Assembly: GCA_025200525.1 (NCBI GenBank)
Contig: CM045761.1
Span: forward strand, 139,750,223-139,814,222
Direction: 5' to 3'
DNA: 64,000 nt
Origin: Camellia lanceoleosa
Taxonomy: Eukaryota; Streptophyta; Magnoliopsida; Ericales; Theaceae
The stretch's first letter is position 1. Each line of letters opens with the position of its first letter. Position numbers and translations under genes: made by a program. Under the pieces are notes generated by a model, which saw only the letters and a program-made list of their open reading frames with translations, ran no database searches and was not told the origin of the DNA. Shown piece by piece: positions 23,185-35,080 of this stretch.

Positions 23185-24849
23185 CTGTAGCCCACAGATC
23201 TGGCTTGGCCCAAAAAGATTAAGATGGGTGAGCCAAGCCCAACCCCCACACTCAATCCATTCCAACAAGACTCAACCCTCAAGACCAAGCCTAAGTACCA
23301 AGTCTCAAGATCCATGACCCACGGATCACGGACCACGAGCCCGGACCCGGGACCCGGTCCGGTAGGGCAGGCGGCGCGCGCCCTTGTGGCAATTTTTGCA
23401 TAACCCATAGTTCGGACTCCCATGGCTCTAAATCTAATCTCACAAGTGAAATGTGAAACTGATAATCACCAAAGAGTCCAAATTCGACAAATCTTTTTGG
23501 AAAATCGATTTTAAATCAAATAATGCCAAAATTGGACTGCTTTGCCAAATACAGAGTTGCCACCTAAATATTGTATTTTGGAAAAATTTAGGAAACCCAT
23601 GACTCGTGCCAAAGGCCACGTGTCTGTCATCATCAAAGTTGCCTCGGCTAGGGAACTTAGGTACGAGAGGAAAAGGTCATGAATTGAGCACCCACGCTCG
23701 TTCGATCAAAGATCGGCCTCTACTAATCATGATATGATATTTTATAAACATTATGTGTTCTTATTTCGGTTATTAAACTAGCTTTACTATGTGATACGCA
23801 CATACAAGTATAGACTAGTTTGCTCAATTTGGAACAATTCAACTCATGTTTGTTTGCGAAAATAGTTTGAATTTGCCACCAAACATAGTGGGCTTAAAAC
23901 ATGATTTGCCACTCAACAAAGTGGGCTTAAAATGCACATTTGTTGAATCATTCCAATTCAAACAACAAGCCTTCATCCACAAGCATTCAAGCAGTTTAGC
24001 ATTTAAGCACATAGCCTCATGGTAAGCATGCTAATCATGGCAGCATTCACACTTATGCAAGTATGCCAAAGCGTAAAAACTCACCTAGTACTCCAAGCTA
24101 AGAAGATATGAATTAGAAAAATATGCATGATTCCTAACCATACAAGATGCCTAATGCAACACATGCAATATGCAATTTAATAGGCTCGGATACTAATATG
24201 GCATATGAAGCAATTTTAAACAACATGCGATTAAACACGTGTTCAAAGAAGTATTGAAATAAACAATGCAGTTTAAACGATGTGCTCAGCCTTGGTGCAT
24301 GAAATACAAAATGAATGGATGCAAGCATAAGGTATGCTAATTCAAACGTGACCCTAATCTAACCATCAAAAGCGATTAAATAAAAGGAAGAAAGACGTGG
24401 GGTTGGAAAACATACACGTGCGCACGCACACTTATTACAACATTACGCCCTCGTGAAGGAGGGTCCAAATGAGTAAGCTAACCAACTACGCTAATTAAGC
24501 TAACTAATTATTACAAAACTCCTAACTAATTATTACAAAACTCAAAACTAATTAGCTATTCTAGTTAACTAATTATTACAAACCGAAATTGAATAACTGG
24601 TTAAACTAACTAATTACTTACAACTCTTAATTAGCTATAACTAATTAATTACAACATCTATTTGATCTATTGCTAATTAAACTAATTAGCTAATCCCGGG
24701 AAGCGAGGAAGGCCCATGCATGCTCGGTTTTTACCCAAAAAGCCACTATTTTGCTACTGCAAGCCTCTGTTTGCACATTTGAACACTGACAATTCTACCA
24801 ACTTCCCGAACACCTTTGCTCCACCTTACCAACACACTGTGGAAATTTC

Positions 24850-24950
24850 ACTGGTGGGCCGGCAAGGGGCCGGTCGGCTACCAATGGTGGCCAGTCGGCT
24901 ACCATTGGTGGTCAGTCGACTACTGGTGGTGGCCGGTCGGCCACTGTTGT
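24850..24950. repeat. 21-bp-period GGCC array, distal (copy 2)
   Basis: GCC cores at 24869, 24890, 24911 (GTC) and 24932, all 21 bp apart: GGCCGGTCGGCTACCAATGG, GGCCAGTCGGCTACCATTGG, GGTCAGTCGACTACTGGTGG, GGCCGGTCGGCC. Confidence 0.85.
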
Positions 24951-25565
24951 CCTGAACTTCCTTGCTACAACAGAGAGCAAAACAGAGCAAAATAGTGTAT
25001 TTCTCAAGGGTTTTTTACACATTTTGCCTCTCCTTTTCATGGGAAAATCAAAGGAGGGACAAACTTTGGTTCACAAACCATCAATCAAGCAAATTGATTG
25101 TATGATGGCTTGTGAAACCAATTGTGCAAGTTCAATAAATGCAAAATGAGACCAAAATGACCATCACCCTATCATGCATGATCAAGGGCAATGGAGACCT
25201 AGGAAAATGACACATTTCATCACTTTTGAATATGAAATGTCCCATTTTCTTTGTGTTCAAATTAACGTCCGATTCGAACACATGCAATGTAACACAAAGA
25301 ATGCTTATCTTGCCTTTTTTACTTGCCAATTTTGTTTACTCATTTTAATTACTAAGTCATTCTTTAATCAATTGGTCTGTAACACCTGCATCCTTTAATT
25401 CATTGGAGAGTGTATTTAATTCCCTTATTTTCATTTTTGGGAGTCTTTGGAGTTGTTGAATATTGGTTTTGGAGAAGTATGATCCGATTTAAACTCGTTG
25501 AGTTTGTTTGTTCACGTTTGTTCTTGTCAAAAAGTTCCTTGGAAACTTAGAAATTCTGTTTTGGG

Positions 25566-25854
25566 GTCGACACTAGCCTTCCTAAGGGTCGACCCTTGCA
25601 TGTTGTAATGTTTCTGAAGATGTTACTGGAATTTAGGGTCAACACCAGCCTTGGTGGTGTCGACACCTTTCTTTTGTTGTTGGTCTCAAGGGTCGACACC
25701 AGTCTAGGAAGGGTTGACCCTTGTATATTGCAGAATCTGTGTGTTAGTTGCTGGAAATTAGGGTCAACCCTTCCTGCCTAAGGGTCGACACCTTGCTTGC
25801 TACCAGATTGTCTTTTCTACTTGGAGGGTCGACACCTCTGCCCGAAGGGTTGAC
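25566..25854. repeat. GTCGAC doublet array upstream of TATA
   Basis: Five doublets of GTCGAC or GTCAAC/GTTGAC start at 25566/25588, 25638/25659, 25692/25713, 25763/25784 and 25828/25849: spacing 22, 21, 21, 21, 21 bp. Doublets repeat every 54-72 bp, and the last ends about 100 bp before the TATA box. Confidence 0.85.
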
Positions 25855-25956
25855 CCCTGCGTGGTTTTTTTCAGAATTTTGGGGTTCGAATGGGCCCTAC
25901 TTTTGGGGGTTTTGGACTTATCCTTTTTCATTGAGCTTTAGGCTATTTTCTACTAC

Positions 25957-25964
25957 TATAAATA
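25957..25964 (+). promoter_or_regulatory. LTR TATA box
   Basis: TATAAATA, with CT-rich sequence typical of a plant transcription start region at 25990-26050. Confidence 0.6.
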
Positions 25965-26839
25965 GGCTCAAAACATATTTTCATTTCACCTTTTCTTCTC
26001 TTTCCTCTCTCTCAAACCGTGAGTTCTCTACTCTCTCTCTAAAACTCAAACTTTTTCACGTAGATCTTTAGATCTACTCACCTAGAGTGATCTTTTCACC
26101 TTGATCCTTTGAGAAAGAGTGTAGATCTCGCCTAAGGCTTCATTTTGGTCTGATTAGTTCGTGGTTTCGTCGCCATTAATTTTTGGGTCATCATCTCTTG
26201 GCTTCAAGAGGTAGGGGTTTCTAATTCTCTTTCAATACCCTCATTTATAGATAGATTTGTGGTATTTTCTTTATATAAATACAAAAGTTCACATTTTTAT
26301 GCATATTGTGATGAATAATGAGATTGGGGGTTAGGGTTTGAAGAGATTTGGGTTAATTTGTTGGGTTATGATCTTGGGTCATGAGTTTGGGTGTAAAAGT
26401 AATAGAAGGATTGGAATAAAATGTGTTTTTGTATAAAGCTTTAACTTCTCTTAAAAACTCTAGTTTGGCTCATGAAGATGGTTAATGGTTTTGCTTCAAT
26501 TGATAGTAGAATCATGAAATTGAGGTGTTAAATTACACATGTACAAGTTTCATTGAAATTTTAAAAAGTTTGCAAATTTATGTAAAAGTTGCGATTGAAC
26601 CCTCAATGTTGATGTTTTAAATTTTTTTATAATATGAAATCAAACTTGGGGGAAAAGAAATTACTAATGGTATGGATGACATGAGCTTTGTGTTGAAATG
26701 GTTGTGTTGAATTTTATTGTGTGATATATGAATTGTATTGGGTTATGTTGTGTTGAGTTTGGTTGAGTTGAGTTAAGTTGTGTTGGGTTGTGATGTGGTT
26801 GGTACCCGCGTGGGGAGTTGAAAATGTTTTTGGAGGCCA

Positions 26840-27215
26840 ACATCCCGCCGTATAATAGCATGTAAATGTGTGGGTGGTTTGAATTCAAGGTGCCCAATTG
26901 CCCTATCTGGGCTTATCGCTAGACAAATGTGAGAAAAGTGTTTTTGTGTGTCCACACAGTCCTGCCGTATTGTAGCCAGTGAAAGTGGAAAAAATGTTTT
27001 TGGGTGTCCACACAGTCCTGCCGTATAATAGCTGGCAAAAGTGGAAAAATGATTTTTTGGTGCCCACATCCTGCCATATAATAGCCGGCAAATGTGGGGG
27101 ATGGTTTTAGAAAGTTGAACAATGGTTTTTGGAAAAATGTGGTTTTTGGAAGAAAATGATTTTTGAGAAAATGGTTTTTGGGAGTTCACTTTCCGCTGTA
27201 TAATAGCCAGCAAAA
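26840..27215. repeat. tandem repeats with TGCCGTATAATAGC core
   Basis: The core recurs near 26845, 26962, 27018, 27071 and 27193, spaced about 53-58 bp or twice that. It yields overlapping repeat-rich minus-strand frames that are not genes. Confidence 0.75.
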
Positions 27216-29335
27216 GGTGGAATGTGTTGAGAAATGTGTTGAGTCGATGATAATATGTGTGAATTGAGATAAACTTATGAAATTACAATTGATGTGTGAT
27301 TTGGCATGGAAAGGGAATGCATATAAAATTATTTGAAGAAATTGAATTAAAAAGGGTTTATTATCCTTATGATATGTTGAATTATGATTGATAACACACA
27401 TGTGGATATGATGTAGTTGTGATATATTGAATTATAGCTGCTAATGTAAGTGTGGATGTGATGTAGTTGTTAGATGTGTAGGAGTTGAGTGTAGGATAAC
27501 AATTATTGAATATAAAAGGGATTTGGATTTCTACATTGAGGAGTTATAGCAAATATGAATAGATTGGTGGGAATAGCATGTAGGTGGGATGTTTTAGAGT
27601 ATTAAGGGAACTTGAACTTGAACTTGAGGTTATGATGTTATAATAAATGTAACTAGTAAAAAGGGAGAATGGAAATAAAAAGAGGAATGTTAAGATGAAA
27701 ATTGAAGGAGGAATATTTTGGAATGGGTTAATAAATATAAAATGATGTGGTTTCTTAAATATATTTGTTTCCAAAAAGGATTTATGGTTTTCTGATAAAA
27801 AGGAATAGTGTTTGATGGTTGAAAGTTTTCCTTAAATGTTCAAATAAATTTTGGGAAAAAGATACTCTACGTATGATATTTTGAAGTTACAAAACGTCAC
27901 ATGCTATATGGTATCACCCAGCATGCATGATCATTTCTATCTATAGGATGGTTATTATTTTAGAACTATGAGATTTCTACTAGGCAATTATGCTCACCCC
28001 TTGTTGTTTCATTTTCCTACAGGAAGAGAAGTCGGATTGATTAGTTGGAGGATTAAGAAGTTCATGTGTCTGTCACATGTAATTTCATAGTAGATGTGCA
28101 AGAATGACTTTTGTACATTGATGTTTGTAATTATTTATTTGTAACTCCGTAGTGGGAGCTTGGCATGTATTATTATTGTTGTATTCATCATGATAGAGAA
28201 CATGTACTATTATGTTTCTATTACTCAAGGGTAATAGATGTTGGTTTTAAAAATAAAATAAAAAAAATGGACCTAAATTACAAGCCTTTGTTAATGTTTC
28301 CGAATAATTAAAATTTGGGGCGTGACATGGCCATTGGTGAGTTTGAGTCCTCTAAATGGAAAGAAGGCTTAAACCAAAGGTTGTTTTAGGTATGAAAGAG
28401 ACCTCATGCTGTTGGTAATGAACCCCAAAAGGGATTAAACTATTAAGCACAAACACCTCAATTTTATGCTTTAAACAAACAAATGGTTTGAACCACTTTC
28501 AAAGAAAAAATAAAATCAAGAAAGGAGGGAGGTTTCACAGATGATTAAGTGCTGGAAATGAGTGATAAAAGCATGAGTGATAAAAGCACTAAAACATGCA
28601 ACCAACTCAAACCAATGATGGTTAAAGCCTTAAAACACTAAGCTAGTGAAGGAACTTGCACTACAACCATGCCATACAAGGCTCAAATGGCACCAAACAG
28701 CCAAAACAGTGGCAAAACAGAGTGCAAACCATGCTGGACTTGAGCCACAAAAAGCTAAAGCATTAAGCTAATACATGGGGCTAACTAGGCATGCAAACAA
28801 GATACAAGGAGGGAAGGCTAATCCCTCCAATTTTGGACTTCAAAATGAGTTTTTTACCATTGAAAAACCTCTAAAATTCAGTGGTTAAAAAGCCCCAAAA
28901 AGTTGGTTTGGAAGTGATGAACAAAGGCACAAAAATTTGACAAACTAAGAAGTAAGAAAGGTGAACCACCCCCTAACTAAAAGAGGGTTCAAACCACCAC
29001 TTTTAAGCTACAAAAACAAAACTTTTTACAGTTTAAAACCAGCCCCAAAATAGTAAGAATATATGGTAAAACAAGTATATTGAAACAAAGTAAACAAGGC
29101 AAGTGTTATACCTTTGAAGCAAAGCTCAAGTTTAAGCACCAAACCAAGCTAAAACCACTTGCTAAAGCTCAAAGAGGGTCTCAAATAACCTCAGCCCAAA
29201 GAGAAGCAACTTTGATTAAGGTAGTGTATGTAAAAGTGTAGAGAGAACAAGCAACTAAGCACAAAATTGCAAGAGAGAAAGAGAGATTTTTTGTTCCAAA
29301 ATTTCTAACCCTCAAAAATGGAGGAGGTGCTCCCC

Positions 29336-29344
29336 TATATATAA
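29336..29344 (-). promoter_or_regulatory. LTR TATA box (copy 2)
   Basis: TATATATAG on the minus strand, about 375 bp into the LTR. An ACACGTGT element (29382-29389) sits just upstream in the LTR sense. Confidence 0.55.
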
Positions 29345-29454
29345 AAAAACAAGCCTTGAGCTTAGAAACATCCTATCATACACGTGTTGGGAGATGCAGC
29401 TCAGTGTAGTAACAACTGTCACAGTTGTCAATAAATATCTGGAAAAAGACACTG

Positions 29455-29535
29455 GTGGCCGACCGGCCACACTAATGGCCGACAACCATAAGCTATGGCC
29501 GACAGCCTATGGTGGTGGCCAACAGGTCACCAAAA
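29455..29535. repeat. 20-bp-period GGCCGAC array, proximal (copy 2)
   Basis: GCC cores at 29458, 29478, 29498 and 29518, exactly 20 bp apart; the first three read GGCCGAC, which contains the plant DRE/CRT core GCCGAC. Confidence 0.85.
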
Positions 29536-29716
29536 GGTCTAGACACCAAGTTTTGATCCAAAACAAGGCGCAGAAAAGACAAGGTTTAAGAGCTCAAAGA
29601 CAAGGCGTTCTGCTAAGGACTTCGGGTACTCAAAACGAACACATGCAACCACAATCATCATATGCACAAGTGATGATGTCTAAGTCTTGAGGACAGTCAA
29701 AAATGGGGTGTCTACA

Positions 29717-30145
29717 CTCAGAAAGTTATGGCGGCAAGGCCAAACGATAAGCTACCTCCCCAATCTGCTCAAGGATCTCAAAAGGCCTAATAAATCTACA
29801 AGACAACTTCCCACTCTTCCCAACCCTCATCAAATCCAATCTCAGTGATATCTTCAAGAAGACGTGATCTTCTACCTTGAATGATAATGGTCTCCTTCTA
29901 CGGTTGGCATAGCTCTTCTGGCAACTCTGTATCGAAACCAACCTCTTATGGATAAATGCAACATTCTCCATCATTTCCCAGACTAACTTGGGGCCTATCA
30001 TAGGTGCATCACCCACCTCGGCCCAACACACTAGTGATCTACACGGTCGGCCATATAAGGCCTCAAATGGTTCCATGTCAATACTAGACTGGAAGCTATT
30101 ATTGTAGGCAAACTGCACTAAAGGCAAGTGTCCTCCCATGACCAC
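29717..30145 (-). pseudogene. Tekay-2 integrase C-terminal region
   Basis: Reads FAYNNSFQSSIDMEPFEALY, then RRPLSFKVEDHVFLKISL and FIRPFEILEQIGEVAYRLAL, i.e. the integrase tail before the chromodomain. The chromodomain itself is missing because the LTR insertion or a deletion removed it. Confidence 0.85.
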
Positions 30146-30151
30146 TTAAAG

Positions 30152-30787
30152 TCAAGAACATAACCCTGAAGCATCCTCTAGGATCTGAATGGTACGCTCT
30201 GACTGCCCGTCAGTTTGAGGATGATAGGCGGTACTAAATGTCAATCTTGTGCCCAAGGCATTTTGTAGGCTCCACCACAACCGAGCTATGAAACGCCGAT
30301 CTCTATCCGAAATAATGGTCATAGAGACCCCATGAAGTAAAACTATGTCCCTAACATACAGGTCGACAAGATAGTCTATCGAGTCACTTGTGCACATAGG
30401 TACAAAGTGCGCTGACTTAGTTAACCGGTCAACTATCACCCACACGACGTCATAACCCCATTGAGTCCTCAGAAGGCCCACAACAAAATCCATCGTGACA
30501 TGCTTCCACTTCCACTCAGCTATAGGTAAGGGTTGCAACAAACCCACTAGCCTCTGATGCTTGGCCTTCACTTGCTGATAAGTAAGGCACGTCGAAACAA
30601 ACAAGGCTACGTCTCTCTTCATTCCCTTCCACCAAAACTGGCAACCAAGGTCGTGGTACATCTTTGTGCCTCTCAAGTGTACCGTAAGGCATGAATGGTG
30701 AAACTCTCGGAGTACCTCCTCCCTATAAGACTCCGGCACGAAAAGATGGTTAAGATGTCTAACACTCGAGTCAGAATACACGTTCAA
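30152..30787 (-). pseudogene. Tekay-2 integrase core
   Basis: A 211-codon open stretch with HHSCLTVHLRG...CLTYQQVK (the last zinc Cys is Tyr) and a full DDE triad: MDFVVGL, IISDRDRRF and GQSERTIQILED. Frame changes at 30150 separate it from the next piece. Best-preserved integrase core in the window, though the zinc finger is damaged. Confidence 0.88.
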
Positions 30788-32120
30788 GCCCTTTTCTACC
30801 TTCCCACTAGATATCTTCTCCTAGATTGTTTGTACCTTTTGATCACCCCGCTGTGCCTCTATAACTTGGCTCACAAGTGTAGGTTGAGCAACTATAGTAA
30901 ACAAAGCTGTCGACTCAACGGACTCACCAAGATGCAAGTCAAACTCGCCAATAGCACCAAACATTTCCCATTCTCAGATGACAATATTAGCTACACTACT
31001 AATGGACTTCCTGCTCAAAACATCGGCCACTACATTGGGCTTTTCTGGATGATAATGCAACTCAAAGTCGTAATCCTCCATAAACTACATCTACCTCCTC
31101 TACCTCAGATTCAAATCCTTTTGTGAAAATACATACTTCAAGATCTTGTACCTTAAATCTCTCACCATACAAGTAATACCTCCAAATCTTCAAGGCAAAG
31201 ATCACTGTTGCTAGCTCTAGGTCATGAGTAGGATAGTTTTTCTCATGTGTTTTAAAATGACGTGAGCCATATGCTACTACATTTCCTGCTTGCATCAAGA
31301 CATAACCCAAACCTTCCTGATATGCATCACAATACACTGAATAACTCAAACCCCTCTCTGGAATAATCAATGCTAGAGTAGTGGTAAGTTTAACCTTAAG
31401 CTCTTGAAATGTCTTCTCACAAGTCTCACTCCACACAAATTTGATTCCCCTCGTCGTCAGTCTAGTCAACGATGAGGCTAATCTAGAGAAATCTTGCACA
31501 AAACGACAGTAATACCTGGCCAAGCCCAAGAAACTTCGGATCTCAAAGGCATTTTTAGGTTGTTCCCAGTCTTGCACTGCCTCTATCTTAGAAGAGTCTA
31601 TAGTCACTCCTTTCACGGATACCACATGGCCTAAGAACTTCTCCTTCAACCAGAACTCACACTTTCCAAACTTAGCATACAAACGGTGGGCTCTAAGCAA
31701 CTCAAGCACAACCTACAATTGTTCCTCGTGTTCTTTCTCAGAGGGTGAGTAGATCAAAATGTCATCAACGAAGGAAACCACAAAACGGTCTAAGAACTCA
31801 TAAAAGATTTGATTAATCAAATCCATAAACAAGGTCGGTGCATTGGTTAGCCCAAAAAGGCATCACTAGAAACTCATAGTGGCCATACTGCGTACGGAAT
31901 GCCATTTTCTAGATATTTGCTTCCTTCACTATTAACTAGTGATAACTTGATCTCAAGTCTATCTTAGTAAAACAACAAGACCCCTTCAACTGGTCAAACA
32001 AATCATCTATATGAGGCAATGCGTACTTATTTTTAACAGTTACTTGGTTCAACTTCTGGTAATCAATACAAAGTCGCAATGTGTCATCCTTCTTCTTGAT
32101 AAAAAGAGCCAGTGCTTCCC
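30788..32120 (-). pseudogene. pol: Tekay-2 reverse transcriptase and RNase H
   Basis: From the right: [49 protein letters not shown], then a stretch full of stops and frameshifts covering the catalytic block (the region around 31750-31920). Open again at 31709: [30 protein letters not shown], RNase [19 protein letters not shown]. The YLYGERFKV block is followed by another frameshift. Dead. Confidence 0.88.
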
Positions 32121-32311
32121 TATAGACACCCCATTTTTTACCGCTCTTAAGACTTGGGTGCCTCAGATTGATCACCTAATGATGAAATTATGTTGTATGA
32201 ATGCTCAATTTCCTCAGCAGAATGCCTCGATTTTGAGTCTCAGAAGCCTACAAACCTTGCACCACTTTTGGACCAAAACAAAAAAAAATTTTAAAACTTG
32301 ACCACCCAGAG

Positions 32312-32385
32312 GCCTGCAGCCCAAAAGGTGGCTGGTTGGCCAGAAATTAGTGGCCGGCTGTCCCCCACTTGGCTGGCCAGCCAGG
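32312..32385. repeat. 20-bp-type GGCC array, proximal (copy 3)
   Basis: TGGCTGGTTGGCCAG, TGGCCGGCTGTCCCCCACTT and GGCTGGCCAGCC, about 20-22 bp apart. Confidence 0.65.
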
Positions 32386-32486
32386 TGTTCCGGTAAAACA
32401 AATATTTGTTGCCAGCTGTTCCCCAATGTGTATACACTTCATCAGTTGGCTCAATACAGATATTTTTGAGATATCAACCAATTGTC

Positions 32487-32496
32487 TATATATAAA
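32487..32496 (+). promoter_or_regulatory. LTR TATA box (copy 3)
   Basis: TATATATAAA, about 366 bp into the LTR and about 100 bp after the GGCC array; CT-rich sequence follows at 32558. Confidence 0.6.
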
Positions 32497-33851
32497 GAGC
32501 CATACCTTATGTTTTTAGGTTAGAAAAATTTGTGAAGAGCCAAATTCTTGAAAATCTCTCTCTCTCTCTCTCTCTCTCTTGTAACCTATATACACCCTAC
32601 CTATACTCCCTAAAACATTTTTCTAGGGCTCCTTGCTGAGGTTCTTGAGTTTAAATTTCAACACTTGAGGGTGAGAATTTGTCTGTTTATTAATCAAAGT
32701 GTTATTCCTCTTCAAGAGGTATAACTTCTAGCTTCTTTGCACTACTACTTCCCTAGCTTTACTTGCTGTTTTTTTACACTGTTTTTACCTTGTTTTTACA
32801 CTATTTTTATGGACTGAAACTTGTGGCTTAAAGCCATCCAAGGTAGAGGGATTAACCACCCTTCTTTAAACCTTATTTTCCAAGCTTTTGCCCTTGTGTT
32901 TTCCATCTATTTTTCAACTTTTTCCTACCTTTTTTCAGAGGCTAAAAAGTGATTTTGAGGTTCAAAAAGTAGAGGAGTTAGCCACCCCTCCTTAGGCTTG
33001 CTTACTAGCTTTATTTCTATATTATTGTAGTTCACTTTTCTTAGCTTTTCCATTATAATTTCAGCACTGTTTTAGCTATTTTTAGGACTGTTTTGGTGTA
33101 TTTATTTCATTTATGCTTTGTATAGTATGCTTGTAGTGTAGTGGTCCTCATAGATTTGGTGGTTTAGGCCTTAGTTACCAACCTATTTGAGTTGATAGCC
33201 TTTATTTTATGCTTTTCATACATGTGTTCACCTTTGCATAATCACCTCTCCACCCTCCCTCCTTTCTTGGTTTTATTTGTTTCAGAGTCATTTCAAACAA
33301 GTGTTGTTTAACCATGAGAAAGAAACCTTCCATGCTTAATGGTTTAATCTTTTCGGAGGTTCATTACCAAGGCATTACATCTCTCTCTTGCTAGAAACAA
33401 CTTTTCATTTGACACTTGTCTCCATTTAGTGGACTTAATTCTCATTCTTGGACTAAAATGACTAAAGAATGGAAAGGTAATTAAAAAAGGCAACAAGATA
33501 ATAAAAATGGATTGGGTTCAATCGGATGTTAGCTGAACCCATTGAGTCTTGAACCGTTTCATACTCTTTAGTGATGATAATGGGTTAAGATTCAAGGTCT
33601 ACCACTTCCCTTTGATTGATTCCATGATAGGGAAGAGGTTTTGTGGGTCTTTCATTATCATTTATTGTGATTTTGTCCCTTGATTCGTAAATCATCACGT
33701 AATGAATTTGCGTCGATTGATGGTTTGCGAATCAAGCCTTCCCCTCCTTTGATCTATTTGATGATAAGGATAGGTAGGGTGGACAAATATCCTCTAAAAA
33801 AACTCTGTTTGTGCTCTATTTCATGTTTGTTGCAGTAGGGCAGTGGCAAAA

Positions 33852-33915
33852 ACTAGTGGCAAGCCGGCCACCTCACTGTACGGCCGGCTACTTTTCAAGG
33901 CCGGCCGGCCACCTC
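33852..33915. repeat. 20-bp-period GGCCGG array, distal (copy 3)
   Basis: AGCCGGCCACCTCACTGTAC, GGCCGGCTACTTTTCAAGGC and CGGCCGGCCACCTCATTTTA in direct succession. Confidence 0.8.
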
Positions 33916-35062
33916 ATTTTAGATCAGCAGTGGCATTTTTATGGCAGAACAGAGCAGAGGCTGGAGTGGAAACACTTCAATTTTTTGATTACAAAATAGA
34001 ACCATTTTGTCAACCAAACAGAGGGCATTTTCAGGTGAAAATTCACATTAATGCATGAACGATTCTTCGTTCCCTATGGCCCATTAATTGTACCTAGATT
34101 AATTAACCATCCACTTATAATGGTAGCATCATGTTTTACATTTTTCATATCATTACGATGCGTACCATATCCATTTTGGCATACATTTGGCTTGGTGCAT
34201 CATTCTAATCTTGTGGTTGTTCATTATCCAAGAAAACGTGCTTAACTACATACTATCAAATTGATTCACATGTCATACTAGTAGCCGAGCCTATTAGTTT
34301 CATTTTTGTATCTGTTGCATTAGTCATCTTGCATATTAGAGCATGTATTTTTCTAACTATTTTATTTCTTTGGCTTGCTTCGGTTGAGTACTAGGTGAGC
34401 ATTTATTGCTTTAGCATATTGCATGCATGTGATTGTTGCCGTGTCAAGCATGATTACCATGAGGCTAAGTGCTTAAGTAATATACTTGTTTGAATGCCTG
34501 TGGATGAAGGCTAATTGCTTAAATTGGGATATTTGATTAATGTACATATGAGATCACTTTTTCAAGTGGTACATATTCAAAACACACATGAAATCAAAGT
34601 GTTCCAACTTTTGCAAATTAGTCTATACTTGTGTGCAACACATAGTAAAGATAGCCTAATAATCGGAACAAGAGCATATAATGTAAATAAAAATCACATC
34701 ATGATTAGTAGAGGCCAATCTTTAATCGGGTGAGTAGGGTACTCAATTTATGACCTTTCCCTCTCATACCTAAGTTCCCGAGCCAAGACACTTTGGTGAT
34801 GACGGACACGTGGCCTTTGGCACGAGTCACGGGTTTCCTAAATTTTTCAAAAATATTTAGGTGGCGACTCTCAAATCTGTCAATGCAGTCCATTTTTGGT
34901 ATTTTTGATTCAAAATTGATTTTTCAAAAGAATTGTCAGATTTGGACTCATTTGTGTTTATCTATTTCACATTGCACTTGTGAAATCAGATTCAGAACCA
35001 CGAAAGTCTGAACTGTAGGGCTATCGTATCCGAAAAGAGCACGGAAAGAAAGTTACAGTTTC

Positions 35063-35080
35063 TGTCGACTTCGTTGGGGA
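35063..35080 (+). other. Tat element primer-binding site
   Basis: TGTCGACTTCGTTGGGGA, five bases after the LTR end. It resembles TGGCGACTCTGCTGGGGA, the tRNA-Arg-type PBS I know from Ogre/Tat elements, with a few decayed positions. Confidence 0.65.

Larger units (their letters stand above)
21612..23185 (-). repeat. Tekay-like LTR, minus strand
   Basis: Read on the minus strand it ends ATTTCGGGGCATTACA, and its body matches the Tekay LTRs above (GGCTTTGGCTCACCCTA, CTCCGCCAAGCCAATAACTT, CCAAGAACTATCTTAGAAAG, GTCTGTGTG-type box near 22370). A TATA box TATAAAAG lies at 23038-23045 (-). The left border is clear; the U3 end is not, and may lie anywhere up to 23400. It is probably the 3' LTR of the minus-strand element whose pol survives at 29717-32120. 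The 207-codon frame at 22800-23423 crosses this border and is not a gene. Confidence 0.75.
25373..28332 (+). mobile_element. solo LTR of a different gypsy family, nested in copy 2
   Basis: The LTR spans 25378-28327 (2950 bp), from TGTAACACC to GGGGCGTGACA, flanked by TGGTC (25373-25377) and TGGCC (28328-28332), a 5-bp duplication with one mutation. It contains the GTCGAC doublets, a TATA box at 25957-25964 and a 55-bp-type repeat block. No coding sequence. Confidence 0.85.
23186..29716 (-). mobile_element. LTR of TGTAGAC family, copy 2 (minus), interrupted
   Basis: On the minus strand it runs from TGTAGACACCCCATTTTTGA at 29716 down to GGGCTACA at 23186. Without the nested solo LTR (25378-28327 plus 5 bp) it measures about 3576 bp, close to copy 1. 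Landmarks: arrays 29455-29535 and 24850-24950, TATA 29336-29344, stem near 23705-23720, GGCCACGTGTCTGTCAT at about 23614 and GAGTTGCCACCTA near 23562. Matching 5-bp duplications are not visible (CTCAG on the right, ATATC on the left). The low-coordinate limit is therefore uncertain: homology to the other copies is firm only from about 23405. Confidence 0.75.
29717..32120 (-). mobile_element. second Tekay-like element, internal pol fragment
   Basis: A 2.4-kb minus-strand piece of pol, cut on its 3' side by LTR copy 2 (29716) and on its 5' side by the Tat-type 5' LTR (32121). It is close kin to the plus-strand Tekay pol (same [12 protein letters not shown] and IN blocks). Its gag half should lie beyond the right edge of the window, and its 3' LTR is probably 21612-23185. 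Confidence 0.88.
32121..35057 (+). repeat. Tat element 5' LTR (TGTAGAC family, copy 3)
   Basis: Starts TATAGACACCCC (TG decayed to TA) and ends GAAAGTTACA, 2937 bp, followed by the PBS, which makes it a true 5' LTR rather than a solo. It is clearly related to copy 1 (TTAAGACTTGGGTGC near the start). Landmarks: arrays 32312-32385 and 33852-33915, TATA 32487-32496, (CT)n at 32558-32580, degraded stem near 34708, GATGACGGACACGTGGCC at about 34798, and GGTGGCGACTCT at 34860. This links all the TGTAGAC LTRs to the Tat lineage. Confidence 0.9.

Noticed and set aside
22800..23423. 207-codon minus-strand frame
   Set aside because: It crosses the border between two LTR families and a microsatellite (reads a Tyr-Ile run), so it cannot be a gene.
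26773..27213. 146-codon and overlapping minus-strand frames
   Set aside because: Products of a 55-bp tandem repeat inside a solo LTR; several frames read the same repeat.
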